In this document: piece after piece, positions 1 through 7,921 of the stretch
How the letters are laid out: each line of letters opens with the position of its first letter
Position numbering within the stretch: position 1 is the first letter of the stretch
DNA from: Martinezella tropici
GTDB taxonomy: Bacteria > Pseudomonadota > Alphaproteobacteria > Rhizobiales > Rhizobiaceae
Direction of reading: 5' to 3'
Length of the DNA: 64,000 nt
Assembly: GCF_008370325.1 (NCBI RefSeq)
Contig: NZ_VNIP01000003.1
Coordinates: 496,001-560,000, forward strand
Notes under the pieces: generated by a model
What the model saw: the letters and a program-made list of their open reading frames with translations, nothing else
Database searches by the model: none
Told to the model about the DNA's origin: nothing
Position numbers and translations under genes: made by a program

Positions 1-91
1 CCTCGACGAATACGCGGTGCCGCAGGCGAAATGCCTGATCCATTTCGTCCTGATAGTCGTGCATGTTCCGGTCGGTGATAATGTGAAGCAT
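1..91 (-). CDS. acyl-homoserine-lactone synthase (LuxI family), 5' part only
   Basis: Only the first 30 codons lie in the window; the gene runs off the left edge. The start ATG is at 91, preceded on the minus strand by an AGGAGAG Shine-Dalgarno. The peptide begins MLHIITDRNMH and contains FRLRHRVFVE, which matches the conserved N-terminal block (RxxxF with the surrounding basic residues) of AHL autoinducer synthases, enzymes that make N-acyl-homoserine lactones from S-adenosylmethionine and acyl-ACP. It lies directly downstream of a luxR-type gene on the same strand, the usual arrangement for a quorum-sensing pair. The acyl-chain specificity cannot be judged because the rest of the protein is missing. 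Confidence 0.8.
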   Translation of the reverse strand, partial: MLHIITDRNMHDYQDEMDQAFRLRHRVFVE

Positions 92-148
92 CTCTGCAGC
101 TCTCCTGTTTGGGCAAGCTGATCATCGGTTCGTTTCACGATCACCACA

Positions 149-166
149 GGTACGGAAAAGCGTACC
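149..166. promoter_or_regulatory. 18-bp dyad, candidate lux/tra box before luxI
   Basis: A perfect inverted repeat GGTACG-GAAAAG-CGTACC sits in the 75-bp gap between the luxR stop codon (167-169) and the luxI start (91), 58 bp before the luxI ATG. Its 18-bp length and its position fit operators bound by AHL-responsive LuxR proteins. No T-run follows on the minus strand, which argues against an intrinsic terminator. The target protein is inferred. Confidence 0.5.
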
Positions 167-931
167 TCACGAAATCAGACCCTTTCGCAGAGCAAGGGCA
201 ATTGCGTGATTTGTATTGCGCGAACCAAGCTTTTCGCGGCAGGAGCGCATGTACTTGTCGATGGCATGATCGGTGATTCCAAGGCGGGAGGCGATCTGCC
301 GCTCCTTCCAGCCTTCGGCCGCCAGCTGAAGAACCTCGCGCTCCCGTGCCGTCAATTTAAGGACGCTGCTGTTTTGCTGAGTGTGCCGGATCCGCAAGGC
401 ACGATAGACAGCAAAATTCGCAACAAGCGCCAGATTCTTCTTGTTTTCCGGCGAGAGCTCAAGCCGTTCGCCGGCAATCGAAAAGCCGACATGTTCAGGC
501 CCCAGGCTCGGAAGCGTCATGGTGAAACCCTCCGCAAGGCCGAACTCCTTGGCCTCGCCCATGACCCGCATACCGGACCGAAGCCCGACGACTTCGTCCT
601 CGTTCCAGAAAAAGCTTTCAAGCCCTTCGCGTACCAGCGTGATCGTCGGATCCTTGAAGACATAGTTCTGAGAAAAATAACGAGCCGACCAATCATTCGG
701 CCAGGCATTGATCAAGATATGACCTATCTGCTGGCGTTTGGTCGCGCCAATCTGAGGCATGGTGCCAACCAGAACATTGGTCGCGCCGAACGGCTCCACA
801 TATCGAATGACGACCTTGGCCAACTCCTCCTGAGTTGTGCAGGCCTCAAGCTCAGCCAGAAAATACTGTGTTTCCTCAAGGGTGCGAGCCGGAAAAATTG
901 GATTGCCGGGCAATATCCAGTGGTTTGACAT
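167..931 (-). CDS. LuxR-family AHL-responsive transcriptional regulator
   Basis: Start taken at the ATG at 931 (MSNHWILP), giving 254 aa, the normal size for this family; an in-frame extension to 1006 looks non-native. The N-terminal two thirds is an autoinducer-binding domain, with the aromatic/acidic core visible as AWPNDWSARYFSQNYVFKDP. The C-terminus carries a GerE-type helix-turn-helix (LTAREREVLQLAAEG, then WKERQIASRLGITDHAIDKY). It should bind the signal made by the adjacent LuxI and activate or repress that promoter through the dyad at 149-166. LuxR and LuxI are in the same direction with LuxR first. Confidence 0.9.
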   Translation of the reverse strand: MSNHWILPGNPIFPARTLEETQYFLAELEACTTQEELAKVVIRYVEPFGATNVLVGTMPQIGATKRQQIGHILINAWPNDWSARYFSQNYVFKDPTITLVREGLESFFWNEDEVVGLRSGMRVMGEAKEFGLAEGFTMTLPSLGPEHVGFSIAGERLELSPENKKNLALVANFAVYRALRIRHTQQNSSVLKLTAREREVLQLAAEGWKERQIASRLGITDHAIDKYMRSCREKLGSRNTNHAIALALRKGLIS

Positions 932-1312
932 AACGACGATCTTCGAAGTTTCACGATGAAGCAGGAAACATGGCCACGACACCGGCCAGAAACTTCGGCA
1001 GTGCATTGGTGATTATTTGCACATATATTCAACGATGTGGTCTGATCAACACGACCACGCCAGACCGGCGTCCCGCAACGCGCCTGACGCAGCAATGCCG
1101 AAGTATTTTTGCTTACTATACACTTTGCTCAGTCGCTTGACGACCGGCGCCGACGCAAATGAAATATGCGCTGAACCCGGAAACCGGCGTCCGTTCCGTC
1201 AGCCTCACGGAGGGCGGCCGCAGCTTATTGCCGTCTTGCGGGCTTGGAGCATGATGCGGAAAAGGGTAAGTGATTTTCGGACGATATCGGGCTTTCTCTA
1301 TATGAATTCGCG
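932..1312. other. intergenic region upstream of luxR
   Basis: About 380 bp without a convincing gene. Short open frames on both strands lack a ribosome-binding site and recognisable protein features. It must hold the luxR promoter at its left side; an AT-rich stretch near 1010-1040 is the only obvious candidate. A short imperfect palindrome lies at 1247-1288. Confidence 0.5.
1247..1288. repeat. short imperfect intergenic palindrome, divergent copy
   Basis: GAGCATGATGCGGAAAA and TTTTCGGACGATATC flank a short centre. This is the same layout (purine arm ending in AAAA, about 10 bp, TTTTC arm) as the better-preserved copies at 5681, 7137, 11144 and 22144. It is the weakest of the set. Confidence 0.45.
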
Positions 1313-1792
1313 CTAGGCATCCTTCCATTTGGAAAATGTAGCGGCCTGCCCGCGCAAAGTCCCGTCGCGATCCACGAGCTGCCAGACAATGCCGTCTTCG
1401 ATCCAGAAACGACGCCCGGATTTTGCAATCCGCAGCCCGCGATAGTCGGAAATAAAGCCATCGCGCGTCACCGCGTCCAACAGCCGTTGGCGCTCCGCAC
1501 GATCGGGAAGCTCCGCCGAAAGGCGCGAAGGAAGCGTCACGAACTCGTCCCACGGGTATTCGAAGCAATTCTGCGCAGCCTTGTTGGCGTAGACGAAACG
1601 GGGATCGGCATCCGTATTGTGAGCGACGACCACGAAGGGCGCATCGCGATAGAGCCAATCCGGCCCGGATCCTTCATCGACGAGAGCAACGCCGACGATG
1701 CGACGAAAACTGTCCGTCAGAAGGTCGAAGAACGCATCATCGACCGATAAATCCACTGCCTTGCCGTCAGCTTCGCCTGCCATCAATCCCAT
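1313..1792 (-). CDS. MEKHLA-domain (PAS-like) protein
   Basis: A 159-aa protein with no membrane segment. The stretch DAPFVVVAHNTDADPRFVYANKAAQ, followed by the LPSRLSAE block and by FISDYRGLRIAKSGRRFWIED, is typical of stand-alone MEKHLA-domain proteins of proteobacteria, a PAS-related fold. No catalytic or output domain is present, so it may sense a small ligand or act as an accessory protein; its role is not known. Two close start codons (1792 and 1783) are possible. It is downstream of the TetR gene at 1902 on the same strand, with about 110 bp between them. Confidence 0.75.
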   Translation of the reverse strand: MGLMAGEADGKAVDLSVDDAFFDLLTDSFRRIVGVALVDEGSGPDWLYRDAPFVVVAHNTDADPRFVYANKAAQNCFEYPWDEFVTLPSRLSAELPDRAERQRLLDAVTRDGFISDYRGLRIAKSGRRFWIEDGIVWQLVDRDGTLRGQAATFSKWKDA

Positions 1793-1901
1793 CCTGTTAA
1801 TCGGTGCATCGACGGTGCGATACTTAGCAGAATGCCATGAAGATCAAGAGGCGACGGCCGGTCCTTTATGGGCCGGCTTGTGGATTGTCGGCGCAGGTCG
1901 C

Positions 1902-2501
1902 TCAGGGACAGATCGAGCGCCGACAGAAATCGGTGACAACGTCGACCAGTTTCTGCCGGTCGACTACCGATCCCTCGGCCAGACAGTCATCGACGGCGCT
2001 GTGCATGGCATTAAAGAGCATGACGGCCGAAAGCCGGGCATCGATGAAGGAGAAGGCTTTGGCTTCCTGCCCTTCGAGCAGGAAGGATGAAAGGCGTGTC
2101 ACCAGCGAATTGGCGCGTTTCATGCTTCGTTTGGGTGGGTGGAATTCACGGAAAACCAGATCGTGCAGCGCGACCTCATCGAGATAGCCGACCACGCATG
2201 ACCCTATCCAGACATCGAGCCGATGCATCCAGCTGCCGGAGGACGCCGCTGCGGCGGCAGCGTCGATCTTTTCGCAAAAGCGTTCGATGAAGCGCGCCTT
2301 CAGAGCAGCAAGAACATCTTCTTTCGTCTGGAAATAAAGATAGAAAGTGCCCTTGGCGACATCGGCAGCCTCGACGATTTCCGCAACGCTAGTCGCGGCA
2401 AACCCCTTCTCCAGAAACAGGCGCTGCGCGGCGTCCATCAGTTCCTCCCGGCGGATCTCCGGGGGCTTGGTACGCGGGCGCGGGCGTTCTGCGGTGGTCA
2501 C
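1902..2501 (-). CDS. TetR/AcrR-family regulator
   Basis: A 199-aa protein with a typical TetR N-terminal helix-turn-helix: RREELMDAAQRLFLEKGF, then VAEIVEAADVAKGTFYLYF at about residues 18-60. The C-terminal ligand domain gives no ligand hint. It is the last gene of a minus-strand unit with two small unknown genes (2941-3384 and 2516-2944), only 14 bp after the second. An inverted repeat upstream of that unit (3507-3519) resembles sites in front of paaG and paaA, so this protein is one of two TetR candidates for that operator; the other is at 7316-7912. Confidence 0.85.
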   Translation of the reverse strand: MTTAERPRPRTKPPEIRREELMDAAQRLFLEKGFAATSVAEIVEAADVAKGTFYLYFQTKEDVLAALKARFIERFCEKIDAAAAAASSGSWMHRLDVWIGSCVVGYLDEVALHDLVFREFHPPKRSMKRANSLVTRLSSFLLEGQEAKAFSFIDARLSAVMLFNAMHSAVDDCLAEGSVVDRQKLVDVVTDFCRRSICP

Positions 2502-2515
2502 GGGCTTTTCCTCAT

Positions 2516-2944
2516 CTACAGGCTATCAATGGCAAGGCCCGCCGGCGCGAGAATGGAACAGCATAGCCATTCCGCAGCGAGCGGAGCCTTGTTGAAGATT
2601 TCTAGCGGCATATGGAGCGGAAGACGAGCAAGACTTTGCCGCACGCCGTCAGCCGTCGCCGCCGGAACAACGACGGCAATGCCGAGAAGAAACCGATGGA
2701 GCGCCTCGCGGGCAATCCCGATCCGCTGCGCCACCATAGCCAGTATGGCCGCATCGTTCGCAAGCGGCGGTCCGTATGCCGAAATCAACAGAAGGGCAAA
2801 CGGCTTTTCGTGCGCCAGCCAGCGCTCGACGGTATCGAGACCTAATCGCACCCCATCGGCACCCAGCCTTGCCTCCGCGACCACAATGGCCAGCGGCCAA
2901 TGCGTCTCGTCGCAATCAGGGAGCAGCGTTTTGAATGCCATCAT
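2516..2944 (-). CDS. uncharacterised protein, paralogue of the preceding gene
   Basis: The start is set at the ATG at 2944, whose ATGA overlaps the stop of the upstream gene; this gives 142 aa. It resembles the 147-aa upstream protein along its length: a THWPLAIV start, a central ERWLAHEKPFALLLIS segment, IGIAVVVPAATADGVRQSLA, and a near C-terminal WL. The two are therefore a tandem duplication. No signal peptide, transmembrane span or metal motif is apparent. I do not recognise the family. Translational coupling suggests the pair is made in equal amounts and could form a heteromer. Confidence 0.7.
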   Translation of the reverse strand: MMAFKTLLPDCDETHWPLAIVVAEARLGADGVRLGLDTVERWLAHEKPFALLLISAYGPPLANDAAILAMVAQRIGIAREALHRFLLGIAVVVPAATADGVRQSLARLPLHMPLEIFNKAPLAAEWLCCSILAPAGLAIDSL

Positions 2945-3384
2945 GACGGCCTGCACAAATCGGTCAGGCTCCGCAGCACATGTCCCATGTGCACCGGCTT
3001 TCCGCGCACCGCAGAAACCGAGGCGAGCCACATCGTCGCCTCGTTGACCTCATCGAAGATCTGCGCGGGGCCGCCATACAGCTTTTCGGTATTCATCCGG
3101 CTCATCTCTTCCACCGCACCGGCCGGCACGACGGTCGCCATGCCGATCACGAGCCGCTTGATCCGCTCGCCATTGGACTGAAGCCAGGCCTTTGCCTCCC
3201 CTGCATCGCCTTCGGGGCGCTTGGTTGCGTCGACATCCGTCAAGACGCGCAGGGTCGAAAAGGGTTCGCCGCGGTCCAGCCACGACGTCCAGTCGGAGAG
3301 GAAAGCAAGCTGTTCTTCGGGCGACATCGAACCACGGGCGGCGGATAGCACAAGCGGCCATTGGCTAAGATCGTGACGGATCAT
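2941..3384 (-). CDS. uncharacterised protein, first of a tandem paralogous pair
   Basis: Start taken at the ATG at 3384 (MIRHDLSQWPLV), 147 aa; a longer frame to 3462 has no comparable support. Visible features are the SQWPLVLSAARG opening, WLDRGEPFSTLRVLTDVD in the middle, and IKRLVIGMATVVPAGAVEEM followed by YGGPAQIFDEVNEATMWL. The same blocks recur in the next gene, with which it overlaps by 4 bp. It is the first gene of a three-gene unit ending in a TetR regulator, and the promoter region carries an operator-like repeat shared with the paa operons. Function unknown; a soluble cytoplasmic protein is expected. Confidence 0.7.
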   Translation of the reverse strand: MIRHDLSQWPLVLSAARGSMSPEEQLAFLSDWTSWLDRGEPFSTLRVLTDVDATKRPEGDAGEAKAWLQSNGERIKRLVIGMATVVPAGAVEEMSRMNTEKLYGGPAQIFDEVNEATMWLASVSAVRGKPVHMGHVLRSLTDLCRPS

Positions 3385-3506
3385 GACGGGATTTCTCCTA
3401 AGCGAACGAGAGGGGACAGATGCCGGTCCGCGCCGACGCTTCCAACCCAAAAACAAGGACAACCATTCGACCCTCTCCAGATTCCGACTGGAGTGGAATA
3501 TATGAC

Positions 3507-3519
3507 TGACCGTCGGTCA
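3507..3519. promoter_or_regulatory. TetR-type inverted repeat upstream of the unknown paralogue pair
   Basis: TGACCG-T-CGGTCA is a perfect dyad within the context GACTGACCGTCGGTCATTTG, about 120 bp upstream of the ATG at 3384. The GAC(T/C)GACCG and CGGTC half sites also occur at 4365-4380 (before paaG) and 15865-15879 (before paaA). The spacer here is one base instead of two. Confidence 0.6.
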
Positions 3520-3629
3520 TTTGTAAAGAGTGGGGTTGGACGACTAACAATTTCGTCGGAGGTTTCCCTGTACGGCTTGTCCGCAGCCGCGAGCGATGGG
3601 GGTCGACCAAAGGCTACTATGCCGCGCCG

Positions 3630-4160
3630 CTATGCGGGAACGTATGTCAACCTAATCACGTCTTTACCAATGCGATCGCTCGCCACGAAGCGCAGCGGCG
3701 GCCGTGGCCCGGCGAAGAGCGGCTTTCCGCGACCTAGCACGACGGGATGGAGATAAAGTCTATATTCGTCAACAAGACCAAGGTCGGTCAGACTTCTCGC
3801 CAGCTCAGGCCCGGAAACTTCAATCTCCCCATCCAGTCGTACCTTCAGCCCGCGTATCGTCGCCTCGATATCATCCGCGACCAGAGTGGCGTTCGGGCCG
3901 ACTGATTTCAGCGAGCGCGACACAACCCATTTCGGCTGGCTCCGCCACGCCGCCGCATAGTCGCGTTGTTCCTCGTCCCACTCAGAGTGATCGTCGTCCC
4001 AATACCGCATCACCTCGTACATGCGGCGACCGTACACGCTGCCGGCGAGACCGCGCACGTCGTCGATGAAGTGACGAAAGAGCGCGGGGTCTGGTGCAAA
4101 TTCCGTATGATCGACATAGCCGTCCAGAGACTGGTTCAAAGCGAACACAAGCTTCGCCAT
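3630..4160 (-). CDS. dihydrofolate reductase-family protein (RibD C-terminal domain)
   Basis: Start set at the ATG at 4160 (MAKLVFALNQSLDGYVDH), preceded by GGGGAGG on the minus strand; 176 aa. The N-terminal SLDGYV, the GRRMYEVMRYW segment and the C-terminal LYLHPVVLGRGKPLF are typical of the small stand-alone RibD_C/YyaP-like reductases that share the DHFR fold and probably use NADPH. Members of this group are widespread in bacteria, and their substrates are mostly unknown. It is a single gene, not obviously coupled to its neighbours. Confidence 0.85.
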   Translation of the reverse strand: MAKLVFALNQSLDGYVDHTEFAPDPALFRHFIDDVRGLAGSVYGRRMYEVMRYWDDDHSEWDEEQRDYAAAWRSQPKWVVSRSLKSVGPNATLVADDIEATIRGLKVRLDGEIEVSGPELARSLTDLGLVDEYRLYLHPVVLGRGKPLFAGPRPPLRFVASDRIGKDVIRLTYVPA

Positions 4161-4362
4161 GCAGCAGGACCTCCCCAAAAATTCGTCAAAAACGCGTGAG
4201 CCGATGCTAGGCGGAAACGGCGTTGGTTACAATCTGACCGCCGCTCCGGTGACGAGATCAGGAAGATCTGGAGGGACCGGCGGATTGTCGATGCTGACGC
4301 TAGCGATCACCCGTTCGTGCATAGTGTGGCTGTTGGCCTCTTCCCTATCGTTGCTTTTATAA

Positions 4363-4391
4363 TTGACTGACCGGTCGGTCTATGCAAGAAT
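4363..4391 (+). promoter_or_regulatory. paaG promoter with overlapping TetR-type operator
   Basis: The palindrome-like GACCGGTCGGTC (4369-4380) lies 50 bp before the paaG ATG. It differs by one base from the site before paaA. A possible -35 (TTGACT, 4363-4368) and -10 (AAGAAT, 4386-4391) with 17-bp spacing would place the operator between the two boxes, which fits repression. The promoter boxes are weak matches. Confidence 0.55.
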
Positions 4392-4430
4392 TTTCCCCGG
4401 TCGCCATGGGAAGGGCGATGGGGAGGAAAC

Positions 4431-5219
4431 ATGTCCGATTCCGACACCATTCTGTCGGCACTAGCCGATGGCGTTTTGAGCCTCACGCTCAATCGACCCG
4501 ACAAACTCAATTCTTTCAACGAGGAAATGCACCTGGCGCTGCGCGCCGGTTTCGAACGCGCTCACAAGGATGCGCAGGTGCGTGCGGTTCTCCTGACAGG
4601 AGCCGGCCGCGGCTTCTCAGCCGGCCAGGATCTCGGCGACCGTGACCCGCGCAAGGGAACGCCGGATCTCGGCCATACGATCGAGACCTTCTACAATCCG
4701 TTGCTCCGCCTCATCCGCAGCCTGGAAAAGCCGGTCGTCTGCGCCGTCAATGGCGTGGCGGCCGGCGCCGGCGCCAATATCGCTTTTGCCTGCGACATCA
4801 CGCTTGCCGCCCGTTCGGCCCGCTTCATCCAGGCTTTCGCCAAGATCGGCCTCGTGCCGGATTCCGGCGGCACCTGGAGCCTGCCGCGACTCATCGGCGA
4901 AGCCCGCGCCAAGGCGCTGGCGCTGACCGCCGAGCCTCTGGACGCGGAAACGGCGGCCAGCTGGGGCCTGATCTGGCGCGCGGTTGATGACGACAAGCTG
5001 ATGGACGAAGCAAAGGCTCTCGCTATCAGGCTCGCTGCCGGTCCGACGAAAGGCCTTGGTTTGACGAAGCGCGCCATCCAGGCGGCGGCGACCAACTCGT
5101 TTGACGAACAGCTCGACCTTGAGCGCGACCTGCAGCGCGAGGCCGGCCGCAGCGCCGACTATGCCGAGGGTGTCACCGCCTTCCTCGATAAGCGCAAGCC
5201 GGAGTTCAAGGGAAAATGA
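4431..5219 (+). CDS. paaG: 2-(1,2-epoxy-1,2-dihydrophenyl)acetyl-CoA isomerase PaaG
   Basis: A 262-aa crotonase-fold enzyme with a GGGGAGG ribosome-binding site. Residues GAGRGFSAGQDL (57-68) and NGVAAGAGANIAFACD (107-122) form the CoA-ester and oxyanion-hole segments. PDSGG (143-147) carries the Asp that serves as the acid/base in the PaaG-type isomerase. The C-terminal RSADYAEGVTAFLDKRKPEF is typical of this branch. It converts ring-1,2-epoxyphenylacetyl-CoA to the oxepin form that PaaZ opens. A PaaF-type hydratase cannot be excluded by eye, but the AGQDL motif and its place as first gene of paaG-paaI-paaK favour PaaG. The paaI start overlaps its stop by 4 bp. Confidence 0.88.
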   Translation: MSDSDTILSALADGVLSLTLNRPDKLNSFNEEMHLALRAGFERAHKDAQVRAVLLTGAGRGFSAGQDLGDRDPRKGTPDLGHTIETFYNPLLRLIRSLEKPVVCAVNGVAAGAGANIAFACDITLAARSARFIQAFAKIGLVPDSGGTWSLPRLIGEARAKALALTAEPLDAETAASWGLIWRAVDDDKLMDEAKALAIRLAAGPTKGLGLTKRAIQAAATNSFDEQLDLERDLQREAGRSADYAEGVTAFLDKRKPEFKGK

Positions 5220-5659
5220 GCACAGCCGACAGCATTGCGCCGCAGTCGCTCGCGAAAGCCTGCGCCAGAGCCATGTGGGACGAAGATAACGCCACCCGTC
5301 ATCTGGGCATGGAACTGCTTGCCGTAGCCCCCGGCGAAGCGAGCCTTTCGATGGCGATTACCGAGGCGATGACGAACGGTCATGGCACCTGCCACGGCGG
5401 CTACATCTTCACTTTGGCGGACTCGGCCTTCGCATTCGCCTGCAATACCTACAACCAGCGCACCGTCGCCCTGCATTGTTCGGTGACCTATGTCGCGCCG
5501 GCTTTCAAGGGCGACCGGTTGACGGCGACGGCACGGGAGGTGTCGCGCCGTGGACGAGGCGGCATCTACGACATCGCGGTTACCAATCAGGAGGGCGAGC
5601 AGATCGCGGAGTTTCGCGGCCACTCGCGAACGGTGAAGGGCGCGCTTCTGCCGGACTAG
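5216..5659 (+). CDS. paaI: hydroxyphenylacetyl-CoA thioesterase PaaI
   Basis: A 147-aa hotdog-fold thioesterase. The signature GHGTCHGGYIFTLADSAFAFACN contains HGG (60-62) and the catalytic Asp69 at the positions expected for PaaI. PaaI hydrolyses ring-hydroxylated phenylacetyl-CoA esters that leak from the pathway and thereby releases trapped CoA. It is translationally coupled to paaG through an ATGA overlap. Length matches the family. Confidence 0.92.
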   Translation: MSTADSIAPQSLAKACARAMWDEDNATRHLGMELLAVAPGEASLSMAITEAMTNGHGTCHGGYIFTLADSAFAFACNTYNQRTVALHCSVTYVAPAFKGDRLTATAREVSRRGRGGIYDIAVTNQEGEQIAEFRGHSRTVKGALLPD

Positions 5660-5680
5660 GGTTCACGCCGGTAGCATCCA

Positions 5681-5787
5681 GAGCATTTCCAGGAAAAGTG
5701 CCCAGCGGTTTTCCGTCCGGAATGCGAGACGAGACAAGAGGATAGAGCTTTTCGCGGTTCGAAGAGAAGCGAAAACGCTCGAGCATT
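5681..5787. repeat. composite intergenic palindrome between paaI and paaK
   Basis: The first unit (5681-5725) pairs GCATTTCCAGGAAAA with TTTTCCGTCCGGAATGC around an 11-bp centre. A second, imperfect unit (5745-5780) pairs GAGCTTTTCGC with GCGAAAACGCTC. The first unit is a close relative of those at 11144 and 22144. It lies between paaI and paaK, 16 bp before the paaK start, so it could affect processing or attenuation of the transcript. Confidence 0.75.
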
Positions 5788-5803
5788 TCTGGAGGAGACA
5801 TTC

Positions 5804-7114
5804 ATGGAAAACCTTTCCCCGCGTGCCGGCGAGCTCGAGGCGATCGAAACGGCCTCGCGCGACGAGATTTCCGCGTTGCAGCTCGAGCGCATGAAGTGGT
5901 CGCTCATGCATGCCTATGAAAATTCGCCCTTCTACAACAAGCGCTTCGACGAAGCGGGCGTGCATCCCTCCGACCTGAAGACATTGTCGGATCTAGCCAA
6001 ATTCCCCTTTACGACGAAGAAGGATCTCCGCGACACCTATCCTTTCGGCATGTTCGCCGTGCCGCGCGAAAAGCTCGTCCGTATCCACGCCTCTTCCGGC
6101 ACGACCGGCAAGCCGACCGTCGTCGGCTATACGGCCAGGGACATCGATACCTGGGCGAGCCTCGTTGCCCGCTCGATCCGCGCCTCCGGCGGTCGCGCCG
6201 GCGATCTGGTGCATATCGCCTATGGCTATGGCTTGTTCACCGGCGGCCTCGGTGCACATTACGGTGCGGAGAAGCTTGGCTGCACGGTCGTACCGGTCTC
6301 CGGTGGCATGACGGAGCGCCAGGTCGCGCTGATACAGGATTTCAAGCCGCGCATCATCATGGTGACGCCTTCCTACATGCTCTCGATACTCGACGAATTC
6401 CGCCGCCAGGGCCTCGACCCGCGCGAAAGCTCGCTCGCCGTCGGCATTTTCGGGGCCGAGCCGTGGACCAATGCCATGCGCGAGGAAATCGAGCGCGCCT
6501 TCGACATGCATGCTGTCGACATTTACGGCCTGTCGGAAGTCATGGGTCCGGGCGTTGCCAGCGAATGCGTCGAGAGCAAGGATGGGCTGCACATCTGGGA
6601 GGACCATTTCTATCCGGAGATCATCGATCCGGTCACCGGCGCGGCATTGCCAGATGGCGAGATCGGCGAGCTGGTCTTCACGACGTTGACCAAGGAAGGC
6701 CTGCCAATCATCCGTTACCGCACGCGCGACCTGACGCGGCTGCTGCCCGGCACGGTTCGTTCCATGCGCCGCATGGAAAAGGTGACAGGCCGCTCCGACG
6801 ACATGATGATCCTGCGCGGCGTCAACGTCTTTCCGACGCAGATAGAGGAGCAGATCCTGAAATGTCGCGGGCTCGCGCCGCATTTCCAGATCGAACTGAC
6901 GCGCTCCGGCCGCATGGACGACATGACCGTTCATGTGGAGTGCACGTTGGGGGCAGCGGACGAAACGGCGCGAAATGTTTCGGCAAGGGAACTGACCCAC
7001 CATATCAAGAGCGTGGTCGGTGTCTCGACGAAGGTCATAGTGCATCCACCGGGCGGCGTGGCACGTTCCGAAGGCAAGGCGAAACGCATCGTGGACAACC
7101 GTCCGAAAGAATGA
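5804..7114 (+). CDS. paaK: phenylacetate-CoA ligase PaaK
   Basis: 436 aa, the usual length of PaaK, an AMP-forming ligase that activates phenylacetate to phenylacetyl-CoA as the first step of the pathway. The phosphate loop HASSGTTGKPTVVGYT is near residue 90. GIFGAEPWTNAMR and DIYGLSEVMGPGVASEC are the mid-protein adenylation motifs, followed by RYRTRDLTRLLPG and, in the C-terminal lid, RSDDMMILRGVNVFPTQIE. Ribosome-binding site GGAGGAG. It follows paaI after 144 bp occupied by palindromes. Confidence 0.95.
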   Translation: MENLSPRAGELEAIETASRDEISALQLERMKWSLMHAYENSPFYNKRFDEAGVHPSDLKTLSDLAKFPFTTKKDLRDTYPFGMFAVPREKLVRIHASSGTTGKPTVVGYTARDIDTWASLVARSIRASGGRAGDLVHIAYGYGLFTGGLGAHYGAEKLGCTVVPVSGGMTERQVALIQDFKPRIIMVTPSYMLSILDEFRRQGLDPRESSLAVGIFGAEPWTNAMREEIERAFDMHAVDIYGLSEVMGPGVASECVESKDGLHIWEDHFYPEIIDPVTGAALPDGEIGELVFTTLTKEGLPIIRYRTRDLTRLLPGTVRSMRRMEKVTGRSDDMMILRGVNVFPTQIEEQILKCRGLAPHFQIELTRSGRMDDMTVHVECTLGAADETARNVSARELTHHIKSVVGVSTKVIVHPPGGVARSEGKAKRIVDNRPKE

Positions 7115-7136
7115 TCGGACATCCGGCGGGATAAAG

Positions 7137-7230
7137 CATGTCGCGCAAAAGTGTGCAGCGGTTTTGCGACAACGACATGGTCAAGGACTTAAAGCGCGAG
7201 AAGCGAAGCTGAAAGATCGCGACGCGCTTT
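7137..7230. repeat. composite intergenic palindrome downstream of paaK
   Basis: Unit one (7137-7179) pairs CATGTCGCGCAAAA with TTTTGCGACAACGACATG around a short centre. Unit two pairs AAAGCGCG (7191-7198) with CGCGCTTT (7223-7230). The layout is that of the short palindromes at 5681, 11144 and 22144, but with different arm sequence, so it may be a separate subfamily. It lies between paaK and the TetR gene. Confidence 0.75.
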
Positions 7231-7315
7231 AGTCTGACAAGCAGTTGATTGTATATAGCAAGGATCGGCCGAGAGGTACGGTCAAGTCAACCGGAAATGA
7301 GCAGAGCAGGATTAC

Positions 7316-7912
7316 ATGGCACGCACGCGCGCAGTTGATTTCGAGGAAAAGCAGCGTGGGATCTTGGCAAGTGCCGCGGCGGTATTCGCCGAGATGGGCA
7401 TGGAGAAGGCGTCCATGTCGATGATCGCTTCGTATGGCAACGTCTCGAAAGCCCTGCTCTATCACTACTATCCCGGCAAGGACGCGCTGATCTTCGACAT
7501 CGTGCAAACACACCTGACGGAGCTGGAAAACGCGATCGATGCGGCAGACCGCACCGATGTTACGCCGCAGGAGCGGCTGCGTCTGCTGGTGAAAGCTGTG
7601 CTGAAGAACTATGAAGGCGCCGACAACGAACACAAGGTGCAGCTCAACGGCACGCATGCCCTATCGCAGGAGCAACTAGCGGAATTGCGGACGATCGAAC
7701 GGCGGATCGTCCGGCGCTTCTCCACCGTCATCGAGGACCTCAACCCGGACCTCAACAGGAACAGGCCATTGCTGATGCCGGTCACCATGTCGCTCTTCGG
7801 CATGATGAACTGGGTCTATATGTGGTTCCGGCCCAATGGGCCGATCACCCGCGACGAATATGCCGACATTGCCACCACTCTCATCCTCGAAGGGGTCAAG
7901 GCCGTCCGTTAA
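7316..7912 (+). CDS. TetR-family regulator, probably PaaR-like
   Basis: 198 aa. The N-terminal helix-turn-helix is RGILASAAAVFAEMGMEKAS, then MIASYGNVSKALLYHYYPGKDAL, a form often seen in TetR regulators of acyl-CoA and aromatic catabolism. Its place at the end of paaG-paaI-paaK and next to the converging paaA-Y operon suggests that it senses phenylacetyl-CoA and represses both units through the GACCG(N)TCGGTC sites at 4369 and 15868. That the cluster also encodes PaaX makes two local regulators. The assignment to those sites is inference; the other TetR gene at 1902 is a rival. Confidence 0.8.
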   Translation: MARTRAVDFEEKQRGILASAAAVFAEMGMEKASMSMIASYGNVSKALLYHYYPGKDALIFDIVQTHLTELENAIDAADRTDVTPQERLRLLVKAVLKNYEGADNEHKVQLNGTHALSQEQLAELRTIERRIVRRFSTVIEDLNPDLNRNRPLLMPVTMSLFGMMNWVYMWFRPNGPITRDEYADIATTLILEGVKAVR

Positions 7913-7921
7913 CGCAGCCGG

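Noticed and set aside
149..166. Intrinsic terminator of luxR
   Set aside because: The stem is only 6 bp, with a 6-base loop and no T-run on the minus strand; an operator fits better.
1116..1658. A 180-codon minus-strand frame overlapping the MEKHLA gene
   Set aside because: It is out of frame with the clear MEKHLA protein, rich in Arg/Ser/Gly and without known features.
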